A stretch of DNA of 64,000 nucleotides. Origin: Dirofilaria immitis (taxonomy: Eukaryota > Nematoda > Chromadorea > Rhabditida > Onchocercidae). The notes beneath the pieces were generated by a model. That model worked only from the letters and a program-made list of their open reading frames with translations. It ran no database searches and had not been told where the DNA came from. The position numbers and the translations under genes are program-made. The stretch spans positions 1 through 64,000 of the forward strand of contig JAKNDB010000109.1 in the NCBI GenBank assembly GCA_024305405.1. The letters are read 5' to 3'. Shown one piece after another: positions 1 to 13,312 of this stretch (within the stretch, counting starts at the first letter, position 1; the number at the start of each line of letters is the position of its first letter).

Positions 1-420
1 TCTCGGACATGTGATCAAAAAATTATCACATTTTTTTTACCAAATAAATTTATATGATTTTAAAAAAGAAAGCAAAAAAAAAAAAAACAAAAATTGATAA
101 AAACGAAATATTACAATAGTAGCGGTTAATTCAAAGAAATTTTATTTTTTTGAGGAATAGAAATGAAAAGAGGAAAAATAATTAAATTAAATTTTTCAAA
201 AAATTAATTTCTATTATTTGAAGTTAGGAGGAATTTTCATTTTCCAAAATTAATTTTACATTTTCAAAAAGTTTTTTTTTTTGATTTAATTATTCTTTTT
301 TTGTCAAAATATAATTTTAATAAATAAATTTTTAATAAAATTATTTAATTCAAAAAAGATTAAAAGTTAAAAAAAAGTTTTTGTAGGAAGAAAGTAAAAA
401 AAAAAAAAAGGGGAATTTAC

Positions 421-1423
421 CTGGTAAACAATAACATTTGTTATTATTAGAAGTTTGTCGAGTATTTCGGCCAGCATTGTTGAATTTTGACCTTCGATGC
501 CTAATTAACTGAAATATAATTATTGGCTTGTAATTAGTATGATTTTCTAATTTCAAATCAATGGTGTAAAATATTTTTAAAATTTAATTTTTATTCGTCA
601 AAATTCATTTCATATTTTGCCGTCATTTATAAAGCATTTTTTTTTAAATCAGAAAGCTTATCATAAAAATTATATTATCATAAAATAGGATATAATGATA
701 GAATAATTAATTAGTATCGTTTTTTTCTTTGCAAAAATTAAGATAATCATTTGCTTATCAATATTCGCTTCAGGAAATAAACTCTTGACGTTTGATTAGC
801 TTATTTTTTTCGTTGCCTTTTTAAAGGTATCATAATATCATAAAATTATATTATCATAAAATAAGATAAGGATAAAAATACTCTTTGATTCATTAATTTT
901 CATCATTTTTTATTTTGTTTTTCAAAAATTACAACAATCATTTGTTTATAAAAATGAAACTTTTGAAGATGACCCTTGACCTTAACTTGTTAAATTAATC
1001 TTTTTTCGTGTTTTTATTTTTATAATTTTTTTTTTTTGAGATATCATTTATAGTTTTATTTTTAAAGCATAAAATAATTGAATTTTATCATTTTATCATC
1101 AAATCAATGATGGCTGATATTTTTTAAAGATTTTTTTTCTTTTTAATTTTATCCTAAAATATTAATTTTACAAAAGTTGAAATATTTGTATGAAAACGGC
1201 AAAAGAAAATATTATTTATTAATTTATATAATTTTTTTCGCCACACTTCTAAATCATTTTTAAATTTATTATTTAATTGAGTATTTAAGTTTTTTAAAAA
1301 TTTAATTCTCTATTTTAAATGAAAATTTTTGTACGGCGAATTTTATTTTCCTTAAATATATTCAAATTCAATGTGACGAATAGCAATATTGATTGATTGA
1401 TTGATTAAATAAGCAATATTGAC

Positions 1424-1464
<41 letters not shown>

Positions 1465-4400
1465 AAATGCTTTATTAATATTTAAATTAGCCGAACAAAT
1501 AGTTAATTGATAATGAGGAAAATGAAAATTTAACAAAATTATGCTAATTTGTGATTTGCGGCCGTTTTGTTTTTTTTTTTGTTCCTTTCTTTTCTTTGTT
1601 TCACTTCGTTGTCGTTTTTCTTTTTTTTTTGTTTCATCAAATTTTTATTTTAAATTTAAAATTTTTACTTTCTTATTCGATCCTATTGATACCATCCTTT
1701 GATCATTTAAAATTGCTAATTTATTCGATTTTAAATTTAATGTCTCTTAATTAATTATGTTCATTATTTCTTTTTTTTTGATTATCATAGCAAATTATTG
1801 ATTATCATATCAAATGGTATAAAAGTTAAAAATTTTGCAAAAATTATTTTATTTCCAATTAATATTTCAATTTTGCTTTTTCTTTTTTTTTTCTGTTTAC
1901 TTTGCATAAAATAATCATTTCTGATTGCTTTTTTTTTTTCTTCAGAAAATTCAAATTCAAATTATTAAAAATTTTAACAATTATTAATGATTAATTAAGA
2001 TAAGCAATCAATAATCAAAAAAAAAAAATAAAACTATATTTTTTGCATTTTGAAACATTGAAAAAGTTGTAACATAAACTTTTCCAATTTATATTAACTT
2101 AATAATATATTTTAATTTATACTTAATAAATCATATATTATATAAAACTTAAAATTTGAAATGTCAAAAAGAGTTAAGCCTTTAAACTTTACAATTTTAT
2201 ACTTAACAATATATTTTAATTAATATTCAATAATTGATATAGCAACATAAAATTAAAAATATTGGAAAAATTGAATTAAAAAAAAAAATTCTTCAATTTA
2301 TATCGTTTAATAAACTCATTAATCGATATATGTAAATGATAATTGATTATTCATTTCGTTTTTAAATATTTTCAATTTAATATTAATTCAATTTCATATT
2401 TGATTATTCGAATTCTTTTTTAAATTTTTTCTTCTTCTAATAACTAATAGAATCAATTGATTTTAAATATGCAAAATTCAACTATTCAAGAATTTTTATA
2501 TTTTTATACTTTTCTATTCAATCATTCATCATTCGTATAATTTTGTCCAAAACTAGTTCTTCTACTAATTTTAAGATTGTTTTTGAAAATCCAATCATTT
2601 ATTTCAAATTTTTGATCTTTAATTATTGCTAATAATAGAGATAATGTTATCAGTAATCTGTGTTACTTATATCAATAACATCAATCATTTAAGTAATATG
2701 TAGGTTGTAAGTCATCTTGCTTATAAATAATATAAGTTATCTGAGATAAATGGTAAATTAATATAAATTATCTGTAAATAATACAAGTTACCTATAAACA
2801 ATCATAATACAAGCTATCTAAAATGTATAAGTAAGTATAAGTTATCTGTAAATAATAGAAGTAATTATAAGTTACCTATGAGCAATGAATAAGTAAATAT
2901 AAATTACCTGTAAATAATACAAGTTACCTAAAATATATGTATAAATATAAGTTGCCTATAAATAATATAAGTTATCTATAAACAATTAATAGGTAAAGTA
3001 ATAGAAATTACCTGTGATTAATACAAGTTATCTAAAATGTATAGGTAAATATAAGTTATTTGTAAACACTAGAAATAATGTATAAATAATTTATAATCTG
3101 TATGGCTAACAAAAATGCGGAAATTAGTGACCGGTTATGGACGTAATTTGAGATTATGCAAATGAATGGATTATTCAAAAGAGATCTGAGAAGTAATACA
3201 TCTGGTCATTGTTTTCAAATCAAATATAAAATTGAGATCAATTATTGTTGATCAAATTTCAGTATATATATATATATATATATACATATGCATCCATTTC
3301 ATTAATTATCATCTAAACATTTGTAATCAATTTAATCTTTAAATCTCTTAGCTAATAAACAATACAACATTGTTAAAACATTCTCGCATACTTTTACTCA
3401 TATTTAACATTTATACTTCATTCCACCTTTTTTTTTTTTTTTTTTTAAATATATATACATATATATAATGAAATTATTTTAAAAATTATCAATTAATATC
3501 AAAATACTTTAATACCTTTTATCATTTATCAAACAGATGGATCAAAAAAAAATCAATAAATTGAAATTAAAATAAACTCTTATCTTTTTTTTTCTGCTTT
3601 CTCCTGTCTACTATCTTTATTATCATATTTATTATTATTCTTTTCTTTTTTTTTTTTTTTAATTTAATCAGTTCTGTTAATTGAATCGTAGAAAAAAAAG
3701 AAGAAAAACAAAAGCAATGAATCGTAGATGATATAATAATATTATCATCAAATATTTATTCTTTTCTTTTTTATAATTTAACATATAAATTTTCTTATTT
3801 AATTATTCTATTTTTATTGGTATAATAAAAGAATAAAAAAAAAGAATATTACAAAAATTTTCAAAATTTGATAAAATTTTTTTTTCACACAATTGAAGAA
3901 AAAAAAAGTTATATATTTTATGAAAATGTAAAATTGTTTTGTTTACGTTTTTCTTTCTTTCTTTCTTTCATTTTATTTATTTATAATTATATTTCAATTG
4001 GAAAATAAGTTAAGGGAAAAAGTAGAGGAAATTTTAAATAATGCAAAAGCGAGAGAGGGAGAGAGAGGGAGAGAGAGAGGAGAGAGAGAGGGAGGAAAAG
4101 TAATGAAGAAGGGAAAATTGGAAAAAAACACCGGGAAATACGTTGGGAAACGGGGAGGAGGAGGGGAAAAAAGGCAGGAAATAAAAGAAAAGTTAAGGGT
4201 TATAAGATGGGTAATAGTAGTAGTAGTAGTAGTAGTAGTAGTGATAGGAGGTAGGGGTTTGAGAAGGGAAAAGATTTAAGAATGATAATATTTTTTCATG
4301 AATAATTGATGCAATAAATGAAGGTTGAAGACGCCGGTATGGCGTGTCCACGATCCGATAAGAGGGAAATTAATCCTCTTGTAAAGTATTACATCGTTTC

Positions 4401-4529
4401 CTTCCAAATAGATATAATTTGATTGATTTGTTTGAAACCTTTCTTTTTTTTTTTTTCCAATATCTTCCTATTTTTTCTCTCATCATCATCATCATCATTA
4501 CCATCATTATCATCATCATCATCATCATT

Positions 4530-4573
<44 letters not shown>

Positions 4574-7500
4574 TATCATCATTTCTTATTTCATTCATTC
4601 ATTATCTCTTTTATCTCAACACCTTTCTCTTCTAAAATCTCTTTACTAAAAAAAAAAAAAGAAAAAAAAAATTCCCGCTATACCTCTTTCTGTCCATTGT
4701 CGCTTTGAAAACAAAAACAAAAAAAATCCCGCATGACCTTAATGATAGCATTTCTTATCATCATCTCCTTTTGTTCACTTCTATTTTTGCATCCAAAATA
4801 TTTTTGATAATTAACCAATGCCACAGCATGAAATATCTTCATTTCCATAATTTATATAAATCCCAAATATTTCATTTATCGTAGTGTTAAAACAAATTAT
4901 TTACCATATCTTTCAGTGCCATATTTACCGTATTTTTTTTCAGTATCTTATTTTCCGTATCTTTGATTAATCTCTTTTTTTTTATTTTATCGTAAGTTGG
5001 TATCGAGATAATATTTTAAATTAAGACAGAACGAAAAAGATTACCAACAAAAGATATGGTATATAGTACCAATTCCGGTGAATAGGAAGGGATACGGTAA
5101 ATAATATTAATTTCAAAAAATAAGAAAATTTGCGATAAATAATATCAATTACGGTAAATAATATTGATTACGATAAATAATATTAATTACGACAAATGAT
5201 ATTAATTATGCAAATAAGAAAGAATATGGTAAGTAATATTGCTTACGATAAATAGGAAAAGATATGATAAGAAAAAGATACGGTACACGATATTAATTGT
5301 GTTAAATAAAAGAAGATACGGTAAATGGTATTATTTTGCTTGCATATTTATTAAATTAATAATAATCGAAATTTTATTTCTTATTTCAAATTAAAATTTT
5401 TATTCTCTGAATTGATTAAAAAAAAAAAACGAAAAAGAAAAGTATTCCATTTTAAAATTAGTATCAAATGAATGCTTTGATACATTTTTTTCAATTGATC
5501 TTTTTGAAAAAAAAAAAAGAAAAAGAAATGAAGTAAATATTTATTTTTTCTATTTTACTACTGTACAAAAAATATTATAATAATTTTTTTCCAACAATAA
5601 TTTCTGCTAATTTCTTATTTCTTTTTTTTTTTTTCAATACTCTTATAATTTTGTGGGAAAAAAAAAGTTTAATGAAAATTAAACTTCAATATTAATATGA
5701 TATAAATTGAATATTATAAATGAAAGAAAAAAAAAAGAACAAAGCTTATAAAATTTTCATTCTAAAAATACCAAAAGAAAAATTCTGGAAAAAGGTCGAG
5801 AAATCAAGATTTGTTTTCCGGAAGTAATTAATTTAGGAAAAAGTTTTGTTGAAAAAGAGAGAGAGAAAAATAAAGCATTGAATTGTAAATTCACATACCA
5901 TTTTCATCTTATATGAACAGTTGGTTTTGAAAGAATAAAAATTTGTTTAGTCCTATTATTTGTTTTTTAATTTAAAAAAGAAATTAAAAAATCAGGTATG
6001 ATAATTTTGTATGCAAAATAAATATTCATATTATTGTATATTACTGTATTTGATTGTTTATTTTAAATTCAAGTATTTGTCATCTCGAGATTATAAAAGG
6101 ATTAATTTGAGAAGTTTTAACTAACAAACTTTTTTGCGCCATTTCTTTAAGATCAATTTAAACAAAAAAAAGAAAGTGAGGAAGAGAAATTGATTACTCA
6201 AATACTTATTTTATAAATTGTAAACAATTTATGAATTTAACTGATCTATAAATAAGTAATCATCGTTATATCTTACAAATGATTTTATGTACATTACATA
6301 TGCATATAATAATAATTAATTGATCAATTGATTTATATAGTATTTAAAATCATTTATATAATCAATTATTTGATTGTTTGTTTATTATAAATATAGGAAT
6401 TTCAATTTAAATATTTATACTTTTATTTCGAGATATAATAGGATTAATTTGATAATATCGATTAGGAATATTGCAGCTTTATCATAACATTTTTGTTTTT
6501 TGAAATAAGATTACTGATTACTTTATTTTAACAATTTTATCATATAATCTATATTTAATTACTAAATAAATAATCTGTATAGTTGTACACTTATTTAAAA
6601 TTGATCAAATATAAAACAAAACGAAAAATAACTATATTTTAAAATATATTTAACTAAATTTTTAACGATATTATCATTTTTTTTAGTCTCGAAACGTAAT
6701 TTAATCTTGAAATTTCTCGTTAAACTTTTCACTCTCTTCTCCGTTTGTCAAATTCTCGAAACATTTCCCATCTTTTCGTTCGTTATTATCATTTTACCAA
6801 CTAATATTTCTATGACAACATATTTCCCATCAAAATAATATTTTCACATCATCAAATACTATCACTTTTTGATGATTGATTTTTTTTTTTATTTCATTTT
6901 ATTTTTTATGATCCTTATAAAATTTTAAAAATGGAAGAAATTATTTTGCTAAATGTTAACTCTATCGTTATTTTCAATCAAATCTATATTGTACTCGAAA
7001 TGAATTTAATATATTGAATTTTTTTGCGAATTTCAAATTAAAATTTCAATTTTTAAAAAATTTGAAAAATAAAAAATTTTAAAAAAAAATAATGCATATA
7101 TATTGCTTTTTTATTTTTCAATATATTCAACAAAATATATAGTTCGTATATTTTTGTTAAATTTTAAATTAATTACTTAATAATAAATGAATATATAAAT
7201 GTAAGTATTTTAATTAAACTTTTAAAAAACATTTCCAATATTTTTATATTATTGAAAAAGAAAAAATTAATTTTTTATCAATTATTTTTAATATTTGAAA
7301 AAATTTGGTTAGAATTTAGAACAAAAAAAAAAAAAAAAAGAAAAGCAAATGAAAAATTGAATAATAATTCCTTTCAAAATATATAATTTTTATATTTGTT
7401 GCATTTAAATTAATTACATTTAAATTAATTAATAAATTATTAGTAATAAATTATTGGTAAATATAAATTCAATCCTTTCTTTTCTTCTTCATCATTCTTC

Positions 7501-9186
7501 ATCGCCTTCTTTTTCATTCAAAGTCTATCTATTATTTCAATATAATCATTTTTAGCTGTGTAAAATTTCAAAAACTTTTTTTCGTCTTCATTCAATCATT
7601 AAGAGAAGTGTAAGAGCAAAAAAAAAAAAAAAAAGGAAAAAAACTTTTGAATTTATTTTTTAGTAAAAGATTTTTTTTTTCTTTTATTTACAATTATTTA
7701 CGAAAAATGAACGAATAGAGCAAAAGCAAAAAAAATTTGAATAAATAAAAATAAAATTTCAACGTAATTATAAAATAAATGTGTTAAAAGTAATTTTTAA
7801 AATAATATTTATTTCATATTTTAATTTAACACTTTCCAATTTTAATTTAATTCAATTTTAAAATTCTATGAAAATGATAAATGATAAGCGATAAGCGGGA
7901 GGGGAGGACAGGGGGAGGAAATGAAATTATATGCTAACTTAAATGCACATTCATTCATTCAATCTTATTATCGATAAGTACGAATAAAATATGTAAAAAC
8001 AAAGAAAGTAAACAAGAAAAATGTTTTAAAATATAAGAAAAATTGTAAACAAAAAAAAAAAAAAAAAAGTGAGTAAATAAAGCTGACGGCATAAATTTAG
8101 TTTATTGGAAAATGAAAAAAAAAAAAAAATTTCTAAACAAAATATGTACAAATTTTAAATCGCTATAATAACAATAAAAATAATAAACACTTTCATAGAC
8201 TAATTCATTTTGTTAATAAAAACGAAAAAAAAAAAAAAAAGAACTTTTTTTTCGTAAACAAATTCTAAAATTTATATTTTAAAATTTGATAAAAAGTTTT
8301 TAATCAATTTATGTAAATTTCAATTAATATATAAGAAATGAAAAAGGATTTGGGAATAAGAAAGGACAAGAAATTTATAATAATTAAGATTAACGATTAA
8401 AATATTATAAAAATTAATATTCGATAATATCGATAGCTTTAGTAATTTTGTGAAATTTGATCCAATATTATTGTCCAAATTTTCCAGTAAAAAAAATTAC
8501 TCGTATTAATTTCTTATTAAATTTTTAAGTAAAATTATTTTATTTATTTACCTATATTGATATTAATATTAGTAACAATATTAAGATATATTTAAATGAT
8601 AATATTTCTTCAATCATATCATCAATCGATATTATTGTTATCATTAACGATTTGTTAATTTTAATTTATCATTTATGTAAAAATTTTAAAAGACAAAGAA
8701 TTTACAAAAAAAAAAAAAAAAAAGTGTAAAAATTTTAAAATACCTGTATGGAATAAGCAGCACTGATTTCAATCCTTCGTATACGATAATCTAATCGATT
8801 GATCCGTAAATGTTGAAATACCAAACAACCCGCAATACATAATAATACAAAGGCAGCAGCAACTTTTACTAATATATTAATCGAATTTCGATCAAATTGT
8901 AAATAATGATAAGTTGATGCAAAAATTGATTCATTTCTATTTTCATTCTTTTTTCATTTTCAATATTATCAATATCAGCATCATCATCATCATCATTATC
9001 ATCATTATTATGATTAGCATTTTCATTATGATAATGAATATATGATTTACGATTTATACGACTTGATTGCATATTTACGGTAGTAATAGGTACGTAGAAA
9101 TTAGTAGACGATGTGGAAGACGAAGTCGCAAGTAACGTCGTACGATATCGTTCATCTTTGGAACAATTGTCGTCTGTTATTTGCAT
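421..9186 (-). CDS. membrane-anchored (MACIT, type XIII/XXV-like) collagen, 5' exons, partial
   Basis: Two exons are supported. Exon 1 (8744-9186) encodes a Ser/Thr-rich then Asp-rich cytosolic tail, a hydrophobic segment (core AAAFVLLCIAGCLVF) and a basic helical stretch (LRINRLDYRIRRIE). Exon 2 (421-508) joins in phase 0 and encodes RHRR, a furin-type site, then NKCYCLPG, ending one base into a Gly codon as collagen exons do. Tail, membrane segment, short coil, furin site, then CxC-Pro-Gly is the order at the start of type XIII/XXIII/XXV collagens; C. elegans has one such gene, col-99. These are type II membrane proteins of neuronal and muscle junctions. The Gly-X-Y region lies left of the window. 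The frame breaks once in exon 1 at the six-base T run 8949-8954; one extra base restores a continuous tail. The start is uncertain: the first ATG is at 9186, but the frame stays open upstream and a splice acceptor lies nearby. A cuticle collagen is the alternative, less likely given the juxtamembrane coil and huge intron. Confidence 0.6.
1391..1464. repeat. (GATT)n microsatellite
   Basis: Two blocks of tandem GATT units are split by a short AAATAAGCAATATTGACT spacer. Confidence 0.9.
2690..3085. repeat. degenerate AAGTTAYCTGTAAAT minisatellite
   Basis: About fifteen imperfect copies of a motif of roughly 20-25 bases (core ATAAGTTAYCTRTAAAYAAT) lie in tandem, with point changes between units. 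They fall inside the collagen first intron. Confidence 0.7.
4051..4094. repeat. GA-rich simple repeat
   Basis: A purine-only stretch of GAGAGAGGGA-type units; the Glu/Arg-rich open frame crossing it is a by-product of the repeat. Confidence 0.85.
4214..4242. repeat. (GTA)n microsatellite
   Basis: Perfect GTA trinucleotide repeat of about nine units. Confidence 0.9.
4326..4382. other. GC-rich island with two adjacent hairpins
   Basis: In a region otherwise nearly free of G and C, ACGCC-GGTAT-GGCGT forms a perfect 5-bp stem. About 20 bases later AAGAGG-(9)-CCTCTT forms a perfect 6-bp stem. No tRNA boxes or coding frame cover them. Their role is unknown; a small structured RNA or part of a decayed element are possibilities. 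Confidence 0.3.
4481..4582. repeat. (ATC)n microsatellite
   Basis: About 33 ATC units with a few ATT interruptions. The poly-Met, poly-Asp, poly-Ile and poly-Ser open frames here are translations of this repeat in different frames. Confidence 0.95.
4880..5335. repeat. inverted minisatellite around ATACGGTAAAT / ATTTACCGTAT
   Basis: Units of the form ATTTACCRTATCTT occur at about 4900-4970, and their complements (AAGATACGGTAAAT, ACGGTAAATAATATTRATT) recur at about 5050-5330. The two arms could fold back on each other across roughly 5000. Confidence 0.55.
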
Positions 9187-12100
9187 ATTGACATTCAAAC
9201 CAATAATATATCTAGCATAAAGAAAATAACGATTACATAAAGAAAATTATAATAATATTATTTTAAAAATACTATCATAAAACGTATATATATATATTAA
9301 ACGTATGACGTATTTGACGTATGACGTAAAATAAATAACAATCTTATTTAAACTTCTTTAAAATATCATATCAAATATATTGATTAGTATTTGATAAATA
9401 ATTGTTATAATGTAAATATGTTGAAAATATCATTTTAAAAAATCTTATCATAAAACGTATATAAATTAGACGTATGATACGTATAAACGTATGAACATGA
9501 AATAAATAATTCAAACTTATTTAAATTCTAAATTATTATCAAATATATTAATTACTATTAGATAAATAAATATGTTCAAATTTAATTTAAACTTTAAAAA
9601 TTTCGATTATTCAAAATTTTTTTAAAATAATTTCAAAAAAAAAAAAGAAAATAAAAAAATTAAATATGAAATAAATGTAAAAATTAACAAACATAAATTT
9701 TATTAAAATAAATAATTAATTTGTTTGTTAAAAAATTTTAAATTAATAAATTTCAATTATTCATTTAAAATTTATCTTTTTAAATTCTTCATATTAAAAA
9801 CAATAAATCAATGACAAAATCTGTTTATCTCAAAAACTTTTAAAATTTTCAACAAAAAAAACTAAATTAAAATCAATAAATTAATATAAAAATCTGTTTA
9901 TCGCAACCAAAGACTAAATTAAAATCAATAAATTAATAACAAAATCTGTTTATCTCAAAACTTTTAAAGCTTGCGAAAAAAAAATTAAAACTAAATTAAA
10001 ATCACAAAATCGCTATAAAAAATTTGTTTATCTCAAAATTTTTTTGAAATTTTCAACAAAGACTAAATTAAAAAAAAATCAATAAATCGATATACAGGGA
10101 TCTGTTAATTCTAAAATTTTTAAACTTATCGAAAGAGGAAAAGAAGAAAAATTGATTACATGGGATAATTTTCTAATTTTTTTTTTTTTTAAATGATAAA
10201 AAAAAAAAAAAAGAGAGAGAAATGTTGTCTCTAAAAATCATAAAATATTATTCTACCAATACTAAAAATAAACATTCTTTATAGATTCGAAAAAAAAAAA
10301 AAGGAACGAAAGAAAAATGTCAACAAATAAGCAAATTTTTTTTTTTTTTTTTGATACCTTATTCGATAATAATTTCTTTCTATACTTAAAATTTGATATA
10401 TAAATTTTATTAAGTTAAAAGTGTTTGTTCTTTGTTTCTTTCATTCTTTTAATTTATGTTATAATGTAAGTTTCTCGAGATTTATGATCGTTTCTCGAGA
10501 AAAATACCAGAAAAGTTATTTTTAAGGGCATTAAAGATGTGGTTGTCAGTGTAATGATCGCCAATATTATCTCGTCTAAACTACTTTACGCAAGATTAAC
10601 AAAATAGAAAAGGTTAAAGTTCATAAGTTCAAAATTTTCAAAAAAAAAAACTTTATGATCGATCGTTTCTTCAATTTTAAAATTCATAAAAATAATATAC
10701 AATTCACACCATCCGTTTTTTTTTCGATTTCTAAAAATTATTTTTTTACTTTAATTTTCATCGTTACGCAATAATTTATTTTATTTTGAAAAAAGAAAAA
10801 TAATAATAATAATTTATTTTCATTTTATCACTTTATCATTAGTTATCATTATCATAATTGTTAAAGTAATAGATGAGAAAGAAATTTTGAAAAATTTTTT
10901 AATGATAGCTGAAAAAAAATTTTTGAATAATAGATATATTTTGTTATTGTTTTATTCATTTTAATATCGTCAAAAAAATTTTAATAAATTATCAAAATTT
11001 CATTTCATTATCGTTATCAATCATATCAAATTTTGAAATGATACCGTGAAAAAAAAAAACATTAATTTTAAAATTAAAATATTTCGTTAATTTCAATTTA
11101 TATTCTTAATCAATTTACATTTCAATTTTTGCATATTTTAAGCTTAATTAGAACAAGCAATTATTTGTTAGCGTAATTCATTAGTTAATTAATCATTTCA
11201 ATAATAGTTGCGAAGAAAAAAAGACATTTTAAACTTTTTTTTTTGCAAATTTTCTAAAAATTATTTCAACAAATTTTTCAAGCAAATATTCGAATACTAA
11301 AAATTTAAAACTTAATTTAACAAAATTTAATTAATTATTCAATTACTATCATAGTAACTGTAAAATAAAACAGCAAACTTTCGAAAGCTTTTTTTTCGAA
11401 ATATCTAAGAAAAAGATTATTTTAATAAATTTTCCAAACAAAATATTTTGATATCTAACATGAAAAAAAAATTTCTTTAACAAAGAAAAAAATTGATAAG
11501 GATTAAGAAATGATTTAAAAAAAAATGATAAGATTAAGTGATAAGGTAAGAAAAATAAATTATCAAAAAAAGAAAAGAAAACGAAAAAAGAAAGGAAGAG
11601 AGGAAATGAGGAAGAATGTAGAAAAATAGGCAAATAGTTGCACAATTTTTTTTTTTTAAATTTAAAATTCAACATTTTTCCTTAAAATACTCTCTCTCTC
11701 TCTTTATCTCTTATCTTTTCTCTTCTTCTTATAGCTTTGGTCAGGTTTTTTTTGTCATACCTTGAAATTAATAATTGTTAATTTCAAAGGTATAATAAAT
11801 TATGGATGTAAATAATTTTCTACAAACTTTTCGTTTTTTTCCCTTTAATCATTTCTTTTTTTAAAAACCTTTTATCAATCGTATTTTATTTCATCGAAAA
11901 ATTTCATCCTATTATTAAAAAAAAAAAAAAAAGAAAGAAAAAATTATCAAATTCTTCAAATTATTGCTCATGATTAATAATCATTTTTAATCATTTTGTA
12001 AAACTGATAAAACAAAATAACCTACCTTATCAATATATATAAAGCATATACATTAAAATAAATTGATAATGATAAATAAACAATATTAAAAATATTTTTG

Positions 12101-12735
12101 CTTCCTTAGCAAAAAACTTTACATTCATTTAATAATAATTTTCAAAAAAAATTCTAAATTTAATTTTATATTATAAAACATAAAAAAAATGGCATTGAAA
12201 GTTATAAAGTAAAAAAAAAAAAAAACAAAAATTAATTAAAATTTTTAAGGAAAAAAATTTCAAATTCATTTCAATTTTTATTTATCATTTTGCAAACAAA
12301 AAAAAAAAAAAGGAAAGAAAAAGGAATTAAAATTATGTAATTAAATTATTTAATCGAAATTATCTAATTAAATTTAACTTAATTAATTAGTTCAAAAATG
12401 ACATTAAGTTTTTTTTTTTGTAAATTTTAAATAACAATATAATAATTTATTAATAATATTTTTTAGCATACATATGAATATATCAATCATTCTTAATATT
12501 AGAAATTAAAATAAATAACAGAAAAAGCCTAATATAATAATAATATTCCTAATTATTACTGAATAATTGATTAATTATTTACCTAATAATAAATGATAAA
12601 TAGATTATGTAAATCTATTAAATTAGTAATAATAATTATTTATTCATTCATTCTTGCAAACTTAATATAATAATAATAATATAATTAAGTATCGTTAAAA
12701 AAATGAGGTATAAATATTATTATCAAATAATGAAT

Positions 12736-12807
12736 AAATTATTTAAAATTATTAATAATAATGACAATAATAGTAATAATGATAACAATAATAATAATAA
12801 TAATAAC

Positions 12808-12838
<31 letters not shown>

Positions 12839-12855
12839 GTAATAAAAGTAATAGG
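12736..12855. repeat. (AAT)n-rich simple repeat
   Basis: Imperfect AAT/AATAGT/AATGAT trinucleotide array. Confidence 0.85.
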
Positions 12856-12986
12856 AAGAATAAGAATACTGAATACAAATAATAATTATGAAATATAAAC
12901 AATTCAAATTTGAATTTTAATAGTAATAACTGAACAGGCAGTATAAAGCAAACACTTCTGCCTTCAAATTGAACAATATATTAAGT

Positions 12987-13165
12987 GTATGTGTGTGTGT
13001 ATATGTGTATGTGTATATATGTGTGTGTGTGTGTGTGTCTGTGTCTGTGTTATATATGTGTGTGTGTGTGTGTGTGTATGTGCATGTGTGTGTGTTTGTG
13101 TGTGTACGTGTGTGTGCATGTGTGTGTGTGTGTGTCTGTCTGTCTGTGCGTTATATCCGTTCGTC
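12987..13165. repeat. compound (TG)n microsatellite
   Basis: Almost pure TG/TATG/TCTG dinucleotide tract. It creates three overlapping Cys/Val-rich open frames on the plus strand that should not be taken as genes. Confidence 0.95.
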
Positions 13166-13281
13166 TGTCTGTGTCTATGTAAAGTTAAATAAATCTGCTA
13201 AAAGCAAAACTATTATAAAAGCAATAAAGGCCTATATTTCTACCAACTAAAACTACTATTACTATTACGACTATTACTACT

Positions 13282-13312
<31 letters not shown>

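Larger units (their letters stand above)
509..8743 (-). other. large first intron of the collagen gene
   Basis: The donor after exon 1 is CAG|GTATTTT and the acceptor before exon 2 is ATATTTCAG. The 8.2 kb between them is over 75% A/T, full of A/T homopolymers and simple repeats, and shows no coding exon I can support. Open frames near 4.0 kb and 4.4-4.6 kb are translations of GA and ATC microsatellites. It is unusually long compared with the 100-400 bp introns of the laminin and USP genes in the same window, as first introns can be. Confidence 0.6.

Noticed and set aside
4370..4649. Poly-Met, poly-Asp, poly-Ile and poly-Ser open frames
   Set aside because: All come from the ATC microsatellite read in several frames and both strands.
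12969..13250. Three overlapping Cys/Val-rich open frames
   Set aside because: They are translations of the compound TG microsatellite in different frames.
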